Below are positions 18,036 through 26,836 of a stretch of DNA of 64,000 nt, one piece after another; within the stretch, counting starts at the first letter, position 1, and the number at the start of each line of letters is the position of its first letter. The stretch covers positions 148,136 through 212,135 of the forward strand of contig NZ_LMTS01000004.1 of the NCBI RefSeq assembly GCF_001541225.1. Reading direction: 5' to 3'. This DNA comes from Variovorax sp. WDL1 (GTDB lineage Bacteria; Pseudomonadota; Gammaproteobacteria; Burkholderiales; Burkholderiaceae_C). Below the pieces are notes generated by a model. That model made no database searches. It worked only from the letters and a program-made list of their open reading frames with translations, and was not told where the DNA came from. The position numbers and the translations under genes were made by a program.

Positions 18036-18738
18036 ACTCCGGTTCGACGACGTGACCGCAGGCTATGGCGGCCTGCCAGTCCTCGAACATCTCAGCTTCA
18101 GCGTACGCGAAGGCGAGCGTCTCGGTCTGATCGGACGCAACGGCGCCGGCAAGACCACGACGCTCGCGACAGCCATGGGCCTGACCGACCTGATGAAGGG
18201 GCGCATTCACTTCGGCGGCGCCGACATCAGCAACGCGAGCACCTACGCACGCTCGCGCGCCGGCCTCGGCTACGTGCCGCAAAGCCGCGACATCTTCCCT
18301 TCACTCACGGTGGAGGAGAACCTGCTGTCGGGCCTGCAGGGACGCTCGGCCAGCGTTGCCCTGCCACCGATCTATGCGCTGTTTCCACGGCTCAAGGAGC
18401 GCCGACGCAACGGAGGCACACAGCTGTCGGGCGGCGAGCAGCAAATGCTGTCCGTGGCACGAGCACTCGTCGGTCAGCCGCGCATCCTGCTGCTCGACGA
18501 ACCGCTGGAAGGCCTGGCGCCGATGGTGCGTGAGGAGTTGATGGACGCCATCGTCCGGATGAGTGATCAGCTCGGCGTGGGCTGCATCATCGTGGAGCAG
18601 CACGTGGATGTCGTTCTCGAGTTTTCCAACAACGTGATCGTGCTGGAACGGGGCCTGGCCGCCTACTCCGGGTCTGCGGCGGTGCTGAGCGGCGAAGAGG
18701 CATTGCTGAATCGCACCATCGGCATCCAGAAGTGCTGA
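18016..18738 (+). CDS. ABC importer ATPase, LivF type
   Basis: A 240-residue second ATP-binding subunit. It has Walker A GRNGAGKTT, the canonical signature LSGGEQQMLSVARAL and Walker B ILLLDEPLEGLAP. Last gene of the importer operon and probably of the rightward pic transcript. No strong terminator is visible in the 228 bases that follow. Confidence 0.92.
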   Translation: MPKPTIELRFDDVTAGYGGLPVLEHLSFSVREGERLGLIGRNGAGKTTTLATAMGLTDLMKGRIHFGGADISNASTYARSRAGLGYVPQSRDIFPSLTVEENLLSGLQGRSASVALPPIYALFPRLKERRRNGGTQLSGGEQQMLSVARALVGQPRILLLDEPLEGLAPMVREELMDAIVRMSDQLGVGCIIVEQHVDVVLEFSNNVIVLERGLAAYSGSAAVLSGEEALLNRTIGIQKC

Positions 18739-18966
18739 AGACGAGCTCTTCGCTTGTGCTACCTGACCTCGCCGCAGAAGGAAGGCCCACTCGCCCATGA
18801 AGCAATGAGCTCCGCTGATCGAATTGGCGTGGCCCAACACTGCAGCTACCGATCAGTCGGCTCCATCCGCCTGCGTTTGCCGGCCAAGGGCGCTGCGAGT
18901 TTCTTCCCGGCGTGGGTGACGACCGCCGTTCCTCTGTTCACTTTCACTTCGTCATAAGGATCCGCA

Positions 18967-19965
18967 ATGACGCCCTCCCCTCATTCACCTTCAGAACTGC
19001 GGCAGCATTGGCGCTATGTCCTGGGTTGCTTCCTCGGGCTGGCAAGCGGCGTCTCATCCCTGTACTTCTACAGTTCAGGCCTGTTCCTGAAGCCACTCGC
19101 CGCCGAGTACGGATGGACCAGAGGCACCGCGTCCCTGGGCTCACTGATCAGCAGCGTGCTGCTCGGATGCGCGGCGCCATTCATCGGACAGGTAATCGAC
19201 CGGTACGGCGCGCGACGCGTCACCCTGCTCTCCCTGGTGGGCCTGTCGACCTCGTTCCTGCTTCTGGGCGTTTGGACACAGGGGCTGGCCAGTTTTCTGG
19301 CGTTGGTCACTGTCCTGACACTGCTCGGTGGCGCGACCTCGCCCTTGTCCTTCACAAGGATCCTCGTGGGCAAGTTCTCTCGGCAACGCGGACTCGCCCT
19401 GGGCATCGCCATCACCGGAACGGGCGTCGGGGCCATCCTGATTCCGCTGATCGTCACGCCGGCCATCGCCCATTTCGGATGGCGAGCCACCTACCTGGGC
19501 CTCGCGGCGGTCGTCCTTGCACTGTTGCCATTGATTGCCTACTTCCTGCGGGGTGCGGATGCGGCCCCTGCAGAGAAGGGCCGCCGTGCCCCAGCCGGAA
19601 GTAACCTGAAGGCGCTGGTCGATCCGCGCTTCTTCCGCATTGCCGCTGTCTTCTTGTTGTGCTCGGTCGGCATCTTCGGCACGATCGTGCACGTCGTTCC
19701 GATGCTCACTGACCTGGGGCTTTCACCGAACCGCGCCGCCGGTCTCGCCAGCATCCTTGGCGTGGCGGTCATCGTCGGACAAATTGGCGCCGGCATCGGG
19801 CCATTCCTCACGGGACGGCTCTTCGACATTTCCGGCAGCTGTGTCTCGTGGCTCTGTCTGGCAGCGGGATTGCTGCTTGCGGCCGCAATGCTCTGCCTCA
19901 CGGAACGTCCGGCCGCCAAGCACGCGAGCGGCACGGTCGCAGCGGCCGGTTCGAGCGAGCGCTGA
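18967..19965 (+). CDS. MFS transporter with an apparent internal deletion
   Basis: Major facilitator protein of 332 residues. Relatives of this type (oxalate/monocarboxylate-like MFS) usually have about 400. The first seven or eight membrane segments look normal, including the cytoplasmic loop GQVIDRYGARRV. After ILGVAVIVG the sequence passes within a few residues to GAGIGPFLTGRLFD, a block that normally belongs to segments 10-11. Roughly 70 residues covering segments 8-10 therefore seem missing, with the join near 19780-19800 and the frame kept. It may be inactive. It starts with its own AAGGATCCGCA ribosome site 228 bp after the ABC genes. Confidence 0.75.
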   Translation: MTPSPHSPSELRQHWRYVLGCFLGLASGVSSLYFYSSGLFLKPLAAEYGWTRGTASLGSLISSVLLGCAAPFIGQVIDRYGARRVTLLSLVGLSTSFLLLGVWTQGLASFLALVTVLTLLGGATSPLSFTRILVGKFSRQRGLALGIAITGTGVGAILIPLIVTPAIAHFGWRATYLGLAAVVLALLPLIAYFLRGADAAPAEKGRRAPAGSNLKALVDPRFFRIAAVFLLCSVGIFGTIVHVVPMLTDLGLSPNRAAGLASILGVAVIVGQIGAGIGPFLTGRLFDISGSCVSWLCLAAGLLLAAAMLCLTERPAAKHASGTVAAAGSSER

Positions 19966-19992
19966 GTTCGCTACGCCTTCACTTTGGTCACG

Positions 19993-20865
19993 ATGCACAG
20001 TCTCCGTGCGCTCCTGGGCCCGCTGCGCGTGTTCGATGCAGTGTGCCGCGCCAAGGGGATCACGCGCGCCGCTCAGGTGCTTCATGTGACGCCCGGTGCA
20101 GTCAGCCAGCAAGTCAAGCAACTGGAGGTCGGGCTCGGAGCGCAGCTGTTTCAGAAATCCGGCCGCGAGATCGAGCTCACCGCGGTGGGCAAACGACTGG
20201 CCCACCGCGTTTCGGATGCTTTCGATCGCCTGAACGATGCGCTCAATGACGTGGTCGATATCCAGCTGGACAAGCGGCTACGCCTGAAAGTGACGCCGAG
20301 CCTTGCCATCCGATGGTTGGTGCCTCGCCTGCGCGGCTTCTACGCGCAACATCCCGACATTGACCTCGAGATTTCGACCATTGCAATGGCCGACGACATC
20401 CGGCTCGAGGGCGCTGACTGCGCGATCCGGCATGGCATGGGAGAGTGGGCCGATCTCGAGCTGGACCACCTCTTCGACGACGAATTTCTTCCTGTCTGCG
20501 CACCCAACCTGGCCAGGCAATTGAAGACACCTCAAGACCTGCTGCAAGCCAACCTGCTGCACTCGATGATGCGGCCGGAAGCCTGGTCGCTATGGTTCAG
20601 TTCGGCCGAACTTGTAGATACCCCGCGTCTGCATGGAATCACCTTGGCGAATGCTGCGCTGTGCTACCAGGCTGCGGCTGATGGATTGGGGATTGCCATC
20701 GCCCAGCGCGCCTACGTGGACGACGACCTCCGCAGCGGGCGGCTCGTGATTGCCGTCGATCACGTCGCCAGGACGGAGTCTGGTTACTACTTGGTCTGCG
20801 ATCCGCTGAAAGCGGCAGAGGCTCCCGTGAGGCTTTTCAGAGATTGGATCCGTTCTGTCCGGTAG
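19993..20865 (+). CDS. LysR-family regulator, GcvA-like
   Basis: A 290-residue LysR regulator. The N-terminal winged helix is RVFDAVCRAKGITRAAQVLH and TPGAVSQQVKQLEVGLG, followed by a type 2 periplasmic-binding effector domain. Phrases such as IRWLVPRLRGFYAQHPDIDL and DCAIRHGMGEW are typical of the GcvA subgroup. The ATG at 19993 is preferred over a TTG at 19984. Its target is not evident. The MFS gene directly upstream is on the same strand, so the usual divergent LysR-target layout is absent. Confidence 0.88.
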   Translation: MHSLRALLGPLRVFDAVCRAKGITRAAQVLHVTPGAVSQQVKQLEVGLGAQLFQKSGREIELTAVGKRLAHRVSDAFDRLNDALNDVVDIQLDKRLRLKVTPSLAIRWLVPRLRGFYAQHPDIDLEISTIAMADDIRLEGADCAIRHGMGEWADLELDHLFDDEFLPVCAPNLARQLKTPQDLLQANLLHSMMRPEAWSLWFSSAELVDTPRLHGITLANAALCYQAAADGLGIAIAQRAYVDDDLRSGRLVIAVDHVARTESGYYLVCDPLKAAEAPVRLFRDWIRSVR

Positions 20866-20929
20866 CAACGGGTATCTGCCGTCACCTATGAGCCCCGCTA
20901 CCGCGTGCAGAGCTGGCTCAAAGAAGGCG

Positions 20930-21175
20930 TCAAAGACTGATTGCCGCTATCCCCGCCAGCACGATCACCGCGCCGGCCATGCGGCGCGCGAGATGACCCT
21001 CGCCAAACAGTCTGCATGCAACGAGTGCGCAGATCACGATGGACGACTCGCGCAGTGGCGCGACGATCGCCACCGGCGCCTTCAGCATGGCCGTGAGAAC
21101 GAGGATGTAGGCGAGCGGGGAGAACACAGCCACGATCAGGATCGGTACGGCGTCGGCACGGATGGCCGCTCGACG
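20930..21175 (-). pseudogene. 3' remnant of an EamA/DMT-family transporter
   Basis: About 80 residues at the end of an open frame read as the C-terminal two or three membrane segments of an EamA transporter (SPLAYILVLTAMLKAPVAIV, APLRESSIVICALVACRLFG, MAGAVIVLAGIAA). The preceding part of the frame is arginine-rich and unrelated. The start and most of the gene are missing. The break lies near 21170, where it abuts the remnant on the other strand. Confidence 0.65.
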
Positions 21176-21310
21176 GCGAGCTGTTCGCCGCTCGAATGGG
21201 GCATCCGCAACGGTATCGTCGCGAGTCGCGGCCGTGCTCTGGGCATTCCAACGCCCATCAGCGATATCCTGGTGCCGCTGCTCGCGGCCGCGAGCGACGG
21301 CCCTGGCTGA
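21170..21310 (+). pseudogene. 3' remnant resembling 2-dehydropantoate 2-reductase
   Basis: The last 45 or so residues of an open plus-strand frame (EWGIRNGIVASRGRALGIPT, then PISDILVPLLAAAS) look like the C-terminus of ketopantoate reductase-type proteins, where a GRELGIPTPxN block precedes the end. No upstream coding part or start remains. It begins where the EamA remnant ends. Confidence 0.5.
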
Positions 21311-21418
21311 TCCTGCGGCCGATGAGCGCGCTGCCGCGCCTCTTCCCCCTCGCCGCCGACGCCGCAATCTCAGTCGAGTTGCTGTCCGGCCGGTGTGCGA
21401 TCACCGGCCGCCACGGCC

Positions 21419-22432
21419 CTAATCCGCTTTGAATCCCGAAGCCCTGACCACAGGCTCCCAGAAGGCGCGCATTTCGCCGAACCTGGCTCGAGCCTCGGCC
21501 GGCGAGCTTCCCGTCTCCACAAAGCCCAGCGTGCGGATCTTGCGCACGAACTGCTCGGATGCAACTGCTCTTCGAATCGCAGTGCTCCATTCGGAGACGA
21601 CGGCTGCAGGCGTTCCAGGAGGCAGGCATACGGCCAATACGCCGACCGCGGTGAGCTCCTTTCGGCCGAGCTCGCTGAACGTTGGAACGTCAGGCAGAAG
21701 CGGCGAGCGTTGTGCAGAGGTCACTGCCAGCACGCGAAGCTTGCCGGCAGTGTGGTGCTGTGCGAAGTCTCCGACCGTTGAACTTCCCGCTGCGACATTG
21801 CCACCGACAAGGTTCACGATCATCGGGGCTGCGCCCTGGAACGGCACGTCCTGCAGCGATGTTCCGATGACTTTGGCGATCTGCAATCCCAAGAAATGGG
21901 TTGGGCCTCCTGATGCGGCATGGCCGAAGTTGGCATGCTCAGGATGGGCGCGCACCCATTGGGCATATTCGGCAAAGGTCTTGACGGGTGAGGACGCGGG
22001 TACAGCCAGCGCCATCGGAAACTCGACCACCGTCGACGCCGGCAGGATATCCCGCTGCGCAGCGTAGTTGAGCTTGTTGAAGACGAACGGATAGATCGAT
22101 TGCAGGAAGTCAGGGCACAGCATGGCCACGCTTCCGTCGCCCGGCGCGGCACGCAGCGCATCGATCGCGATCTTTCCGCCGGCTCCGGGCCTGTTCTCCA
22201 CCACGACTGTGCGATGGAGCGGCTCGTGCAGCTGATCTGCAAGCGCCCGTGTGACGACATCGAGTGTCCCTCCAGGCGAGAAGCCCACAAGAATCCTTGC
22301 GGGTGGTCGACTGGCCGACTGCGCGATGGCCGGCGGCATGCCGAAGGACGCGGCAACGATGAGTGCGAGGCTGTAGAGCCAGGCGGTACTCGGTTTGTTC
22401 AAGAGCTGCTCCGGGAAATTCAGTGAGGTCAC
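21419..22432 (-). CDS. Bug-family (tripartite tricarboxylate transporter) periplasmic receptor
   Basis: A 337-residue secreted binding protein with a long signal segment (YSLALIVAASFGMPPAIAQS) and the Bug pattern ILVGFSPGGTLDVVTRALAD, VVENRPGAGGKIAID. Such proteins bind carboxylates for TctAB-type transporters, but no membrane partner genes lie nearby, as is common for Bug genes in Burkholderiales. It is the last gene of the leftward CoA operon, 91 bp after the enoyl-CoA hydratase gene. Confidence 0.9.
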   Translation of the reverse strand: MTSLNFPEQLLNKPSTAWLYSLALIVAASFGMPPAIAQSASRPPARILVGFSPGGTLDVVTRALADQLHEPLHRTVVVENRPGAGGKIAIDALRAAPGDGSVAMLCPDFLQSIYPFVFNKLNYAAQRDILPASTVVEFPMALAVPASSPVKTFAEYAQWVRAHPEHANFGHAASGGPTHFLGLQIAKVIGTSLQDVPFQGAAPMIVNLVGGNVAAGSSTVGDFAQHHTAGKLRVLAVTSAQRSPLLPDVPTFSELGRKELTAVGVLAVCLPPGTPAAVVSEWSTAIRRAVASEQFVRKIRTLGFVETGSSPAEARARFGEMRAFWEPVVRASGFKAD

Positions 22433-22523
22433 GTCGGTTGTTGTGGCGTCGGCACGAGACCACTACTCGGGGATGCGAGCGCGCAGCGACCCACGACGCT
22501 TGCGCCCTCTGTGCGAGGCAAAG

Positions 22524-23300
22524 TCAGCGACCGCGAAAGACCGGGGCGCGCTTGTCGGCGAAAGCACGGCGCCCCTCCAGTCGGTCCTCGCTGTCCCTGA
22601 GCACGCCAAAGGCCTGGCGCTCCAGTTCCAGTCCACCCGCAAGCGGCAGCTCCCGTCCGGTCATCGCCAGACGCTTGGCCGCGGTCATCGCCAACGGCGC
22701 ATTGGCAGCCATTGCTCGTGCCAGGCTGATCGCCGCTTCCTGCAGCGCGGCAAGGGGAACGACCTTGCTGACCAATCCGATCCGCAACGCTTCGTTGGCA
22801 TCGATGCGTTCACCCGTCAGCAGCATCCACATCGCGTCCGACTGGCCCACCGCTCGGATCAGGCGTTGCGTGCCACCGGCGCCTGGGATGCTGCCGACGC
22901 GCACTTCCGGCAAGCCGAACTGCGCGTTGTCGGAACAGATGCGGACGTCCGCAAGCAAGGCCAGTTCCAGTCCGCCGCCAAGGGCATAACCATTGATCGC
23001 GGCGATGACAGGCTTGTCGGTCTGCAGCGTGCCGAAATTGGAATGTCGGGTGCCGGCGCGAAAGACCTGCCGCGCTGCGCTGTCGGCAGGCGGCATCGTC
23101 TTCTTGAGATCTGCACCTGTGCAGAACGCACGCTCGCCCGCTCCGGTCAGGACGACTACGCGGATTTCCTCGTCGCTCGAGACCTGGTCCCAGGTCGCGA
23201 GCAGCTGCTCGTTGGATTCCGGGTCGATGGAATTCATGGCTTCGGGCCGATCCAGGGTGATGATGGCGACGCCATCCTGGACTGTTTTGACGATGGGCAT
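22524..23300 (-). CDS. Enoyl-CoA hydratase/isomerase family protein
   Basis: A 258-residue crotonase-fold protein acting on a CoA thioester. The oxyanion-hole segments are AFCTGADLKK and INGYALGGGLELALLADVRI. The acid residues expected for a hydratase are present in FGLPEVRVGSIPGAGGTQRL. It follows the CoA-transferase gene by 9 bp, so the two are cotranscribed. Confidence 0.9.
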   Translation of the reverse strand: MPIVKTVQDGVAIITLDRPEAMNSIDPESNEQLLATWDQVSSDEEIRVVVLTGAGERAFCTGADLKKTMPPADSAARQVFRAGTRHSNFGTLQTDKPVIAAINGYALGGGLELALLADVRICSDNAQFGLPEVRVGSIPGAGGTQRLIRAVGQSDAMWMLLTGERIDANEALRIGLVSKVVPLAALQEAAISLARAMAANAPLAMTAAKRLAMTGRELPLAGGLELERQAFGVLRDSEDRLEGRRAFADKRAPVFRGR

Positions 23301-23309
23301 GGGTTTGTC

Positions 23310-24500
23310 TCAGTTCGGGGGAGAGTCGGCGGCGATGAACGCCTCGATGTTTGCTGGCGGCATGCCCAGTTCGACCAGCACCTCGCGGGTGTGCTGTCCG
23401 AGTGTTGGAGCGGCCCGTCGCGCCTGAGGCCGCTCGCCAACCGCACCAATGACGCTGCGTGGCATCGTCAACGCACCTGCGACCGGGTGCAGCAGGGTCT
23501 CTGTGAGTGCCGCTTCGACGAAGGGCGCGGATTGCGCGACCTCGGCATAGTTGTTGATCGGACCGCAGATGATGTCCACCGCCGCGAACTGCTCGAGCCA
23601 GAAGGCACGGGGATGCGCAAGCATGCGTGCTTCGAGCAGGCGCAACAGCGTCTCGCGGTGCTGCAACCGATCCTTGTTCTCAGCGAAGCGTGGGTCCGAT
23701 GCGAGCTCAGGCGCACCGATTGCGATACACAAGGCCTGCCATCGCGCGGGGTGATAGGCCGCCACCATGATCCACCCGTCGGCGCAACGCAAGGCCTCGT
23801 TCGGCGTCGAATACGGCGCTGCGTTTCCCTGCGGGCCGGGCACATGGCCGTCTGCGAAATAGGACGCGAAGCTCACATGCTGTAGCGCGATGGCGCTGGC
23901 AAACATGCTTGCTTCCACGTGCTGGCCCAACCCAGTGCGTTGACGATCCGCGAGGGCAGCCAGGATCGAGATGGTCGCGAAGGCCCCCGTGACAAGATCG
24001 ACAACGGGCACCGGCACCTTGCACGGCTGTCCATCGGGCGCGCCGGTGACGCTCATGAGGCCGCTGACGGCTTGCAGCACACCGTCCACCCCTGGCAAGT
24101 CCCTTGCGGCCCCTTGCTGACCGTACGCGGAGACGGAGCAATAGATCAGCCGTGGATTTGCCGCAACCACCGTGGCGTAATCAAGCCCAAGGCGTTCCAT
24201 CACGCCAGGGCGGAAGCTCTCCACGAGCACGTCCGCCTGTGCGACCAGCTGCAGCGCCGCTTGCCGGTGGGTCGGCTGCTTGAGATCGAGCACAATGCTG
24301 CGCTTGTTGCGATTAAGCGCAAGGAAAGGAACGCCCTCGCCATGAATCCAGGGCGAGAGAGCTCGCGACAGATCGCCTGTGGGCGCTTCCACCTTCGTGA
24401 CATCGGCCCCGAGGTCGGCCATGCACAGTGTGCAGGCGGGACCCGCCATGACCTGGGTGAAGTCGATCACCTTCAATCCGCTCAATGCATTTGCGAGCAT
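23310..24500 (-). CDS. CaiB/BaiF-type (family III) CoA-transferase
   Basis: A 396-residue CoA-transferase. It begins with the family's LSGLKVIDFTQVMAGPACT, followed by DLGADVTKVE, and contains the catalytic-aspartate motif LPGVDGVLQAVSGLM, then PVPVVDLVTGAFATISILAA. It should activate a carboxylic acid with CoA from a donor thioester. The gene is 48 bp after the SDR gene and 9 bp before the hydratase gene. Confidence 0.9.
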   Translation of the reverse strand: MLANALSGLKVIDFTQVMAGPACTLCMADLGADVTKVEAPTGDLSRALSPWIHGEGVPFLALNRNKRSIVLDLKQPTHRQAALQLVAQADVLVESFRPGVMERLGLDYATVVAANPRLIYCSVSAYGQQGAARDLPGVDGVLQAVSGLMSVTGAPDGQPCKVPVPVVDLVTGAFATISILAALADRQRTGLGQHVEASMFASAIALQHVSFASYFADGHVPGPQGNAAPYSTPNEALRCADGWIMVAAYHPARWQALCIAIGAPELASDPRFAENKDRLQHRETLLRLLEARMLAHPRAFWLEQFAAVDIICGPINNYAEVAQSAPFVEAALTETLLHPVAGALTMPRSVIGAVGERPQARRAAPTLGQHTREVLVELGMPPANIEAFIAADSPPN

Positions 24501-24548
24501 GCGACCTTCGATGTCTTTGGATGTTTTTCGTGGATTCGCATTGGTTCG

Positions 24549-25328
24549 TTACACCGACGGACTGCTGAGACTGCGTCCGCCGCAAACGTAAAGCAACTGC
24601 CCCGTGACGTAGCTGGAGCCTGGCTCCGCGAAGAACCGAACGGCGCGACCGATGTCTTCTGGCTGGCCGATGCGCTCCATCGGCACGGTCTTGTGAAGAC
24701 CCTGCCTGACCTCCTCGGTGAGCGTTTCGAACAGCGGGGTCTCGACGATGCCCGGCGCGATGGCATTCACGGTGATGCCCTTGCGCGCATATTCAAGCGC
24801 CAGTGAGCGGGTCAGGCTTACCACAGCGCCTTTGGAAGCGGAGTAAGCCGCCTGGCCGCGATTTCCCAGCCAGGCACGAGAACCGATATTGATGATGCGT
24901 CCGAACCGGTTTTCCGCCATCTGCGATAAGACCGCCTTGGAGCAAATGAATTGCGAATGGAGGTTGACCTCGATCACGCGGCTCCAGAACGCCAGATCCA
25001 TCTTGGAAACAAGCTTGTCTCCACCAATGCCGGCGTTGTTGACCAGGATGTCGATGCGCGCATGCGAAGCCAGCAGTTGGGCCACGGTCGACTCCACCTG
25101 CTCTACAGAGCTCACGTCAACCTTGAAGGTCTTCACGTCCACCCCCTCGCTCGCAAGGCTGCGCTGGGCCGCTTGCAGGGCTTCGTCGTCGAAGTCCCAC
25201 AGCGCGATGCGGCAGCCGCCCTGCGCAAGCTCGCGGGCGATGCCAAGGCCGATGCCTTTCGCTCCCCCGGTCACGACGGCAACGAGGCCTTGCAGCGAGG
25301 CGGGCGGTGGTGGATTTGTCTGGTTCAT
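24549..25328 (-). CDS. Short-chain dehydrogenase/reductase (FabG-like)
   Basis: A 259-residue NAD(P)-dependent oxidoreductase. It has the cofactor motif VVTGGAKGIGLGIA, the structural motif LVNNAGIGG, and the catalytic Ser-Tyr-Lys in NIGSRAWLGNRGQAAYSASK. With the thiolase and hydratase genes around it, a 3-hydroxyacyl-CoA dehydrogenase role in a beta-oxidation-like route is likely. It starts 10 bp after the thiolase stop. Confidence 0.9.
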   Translation of the reverse strand: MNQTNPPPPASLQGLVAVVTGGAKGIGLGIARELAQGGCRIALWDFDDEALQAAQRSLASEGVDVKTFKVDVSSVEQVESTVAQLLASHARIDILVNNAGIGGDKLVSKMDLAFWSRVIEVNLHSQFICSKAVLSQMAENRFGRIINIGSRAWLGNRGQAAYSASKGAVVSLTRSLALEYARKGITVNAIAPGIVETPLFETLTEEVRQGLHKTVPMERIGQPEDIGRAVRFFAEPGSSYVTGQLLYVCGGRSLSSPSV

Positions 25329-25338
25329 GTCTATCCGA

Positions 25339-26475
25339 TCAGAGCGAAAGAATATGGATGGCGCAGGCGGCGTGATCCACCCCCCAGATACCGCCGCCAG
25401 TCACCTGCGTGAGGCCGATTCGCGCGCCCTGCACCTGCCGAGCTCCCGCGCGGCCTTGCAACTGCTCGCAGATCTCCACGATCTGTGCCACGCCGGTTGC
25501 GCCGGGCGGATGTCCCTTTGCGAGAAGGCCGCCACTCGGATTGACAGGCACCCGCCCGCCCAAGGCGGTCGCACCGCTGTGCAGCAACCCAGCCGCGTCG
25601 CCGCGATCGCAAAGCCCCAGCGCTTCGTAGTAGAGCAATTCGGAGATGGTGAAGGCGTCGTGCACTTCCAGCAGACTGAGATCCTGTGGTCCCACACCGG
25701 CCTGCTCATAGGCCAGCCTGGCGGCACGCGCCGTGATCTCGGCCTCCGTCATATCGACCGGCGTGGTTTCGAACAACCCGGACTGCACCACAGACGCCAG
25801 GACCTGAACCGGCTTTGCGACTCCTTTGGACGGTTTGGTGCTGAGCACGAGGGCCGCTGCACCGTCAACCACGGCGGGACAGCACTGCAGCAGCGTGAGC
25901 GGCTCAGCCACCGGCCGGGACGCAAGAACGTCCTCGCGAGTCGCCAGCTTTGCAAACTTGGCGATGGGATTGAGAACACCGTGCTTTCGGTTCTTCACGG
26001 AGATGTCCGCAAGCGTCTCGAGCTTGAGACCGTGGTCGTGCATGTATCGCCGAGCGCGCATCGCGTACAAGGCGGGCATGATCATGCCCCGCCTGTTGTT
26101 CCAGTCTTGTTGGCTCAGCTGCAATGGCCCGCCTCCGAGACCGCTCAGATGGTCCATTCCGAACACCAGGACGGTGTCGTACTGCCCGACCTCGAGCGCC
26201 TGCAATGCGAGATTCAGTGCGGTTGCGCCGCTGGAGCAGGCGTTGTCCACGTTGTAGACAGCGCCCCCGTCCGCATGCAGTTCACGCAGTGCCCGCTGCC
26301 CCGGCAACATGGCCCCGAGCGCGTTGCCGCAGTAGAACGCCTGGACCTCGGAAAGCCGCGTGCCGGCATCTTCCAGGGCGTCGAGAATGGCTGACTGGAC
26401 CATGGCCTCTTCTGTGAACTCAGGAAAGCGGCCGAAGTCGGTAATTCCCACGCCGGTAATCATTGGTTGCTTCAT
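25339..26475 (-). CDS. Thiolase-family protein (SCP-x/lipid-transfer type)
   Basis: A 378-residue acetyl-CoA acetyltransferase-like protein. The nucleophile is C80 in VDNACSSGATALNLAL. The C-terminal motif is NPSGGLLAKGHPPGATG, and HDAFTISELLYYEALG is typical of the SCP-x group. The start MKQPM at 26475 is chosen; the frame is open further upstream, but that part overlaps the OB-fold gene. SCP-x thiolases work with a DUF35 partner, which is encoded one base upstream. Confidence 0.9.
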   Translation of the reverse strand: MKQPMITGVGITDFGRFPEFTEEAMVQSAILDALEDAGTRLSEVQAFYCGNALGAMLPGQRALRELHADGGAVYNVDNACSSGATALNLALQALEVGQYDTVLVFGMDHLSGLGGGPLQLSQQDWNNRRGMIMPALYAMRARRYMHDHGLKLETLADISVKNRKHGVLNPIAKFAKLATREDVLASRPVAEPLTLLQCCPAVVDGAAALVLSTKPSKGVAKPVQVLASVVQSGLFETTPVDMTEAEITARAARLAYEQAGVGPQDLSLLEVHDAFTISELLYYEALGLCDRGDAAGLLHSGATALGGRVPVNPSGGLLAKGHPPGATGVAQIVEICEQLQGRAGARQVQGARIGLTQVTGGGIWGVDHAACAIHILSL

Positions 26476-26476
26476 T

Positions 26477-26836
26477 TCATTGCTCCTGGAAGGCGTAGTC
26501 GGGTGTGCCGTCCGGCAATGAGAAAGGCACCACCCGCACGCGGCTTTCGATCGCAGGCGGGCTTCCATCGAACAAGAGCCGGCCGAAGGCGCGAACCCCC
26601 GGCTCGAAGTCGACCATCGCCAGCCCGTAGGCGGGCTTGTCCTTGCCGGGATGAACCACTGTGAAGCTGTAGAGGGAGCCGGTCGGCCCGATCTCGATCT
26701 CCTCGATCGGCTGGTCGTCGTGAACGAACTCGATCGGCGGAAACTGGGGAGGCTGCCCGCCCGCCTGTGTGGCCACAAGCACCATGCCGCCAGGGGTGTC
26801 ACGGATGTGGGAATCCGTACGCTTGATGATCTTCAA
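26477..26836 (-). CDS. OB-fold (DUF35/ChsH2-like) partner of the thiolase
   Basis: About 119 residues with the OB-fold nucleic-acid/acyl-CoA partner pattern (GPTGSLYSFTVVHPGK, YGLAMVDFEPGVRAFGRL). Members usually carry an N-terminal four-cysteine zinc ribbon, but none of the residues here is cysteine, so the ribbon is lost. An ATG at 26872 is possible. The TTG at 26836 is favoured because AGGAG lies 7 bases upstream. First gene of the leftward operon, facing the PrpF gene. Confidence 0.8.
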   Translation of the reverse strand: MKIIKRTDSHIRDTPGGMVLVATQAGGQPPQFPPIEFVHDDQPIEEIEIGPTGSLYSFTVVHPGKDKPAYGLAMVDFEPGVRAFGRLLFDGSPPAIESRVRVVPFSLPDGTPDYAFQEQ

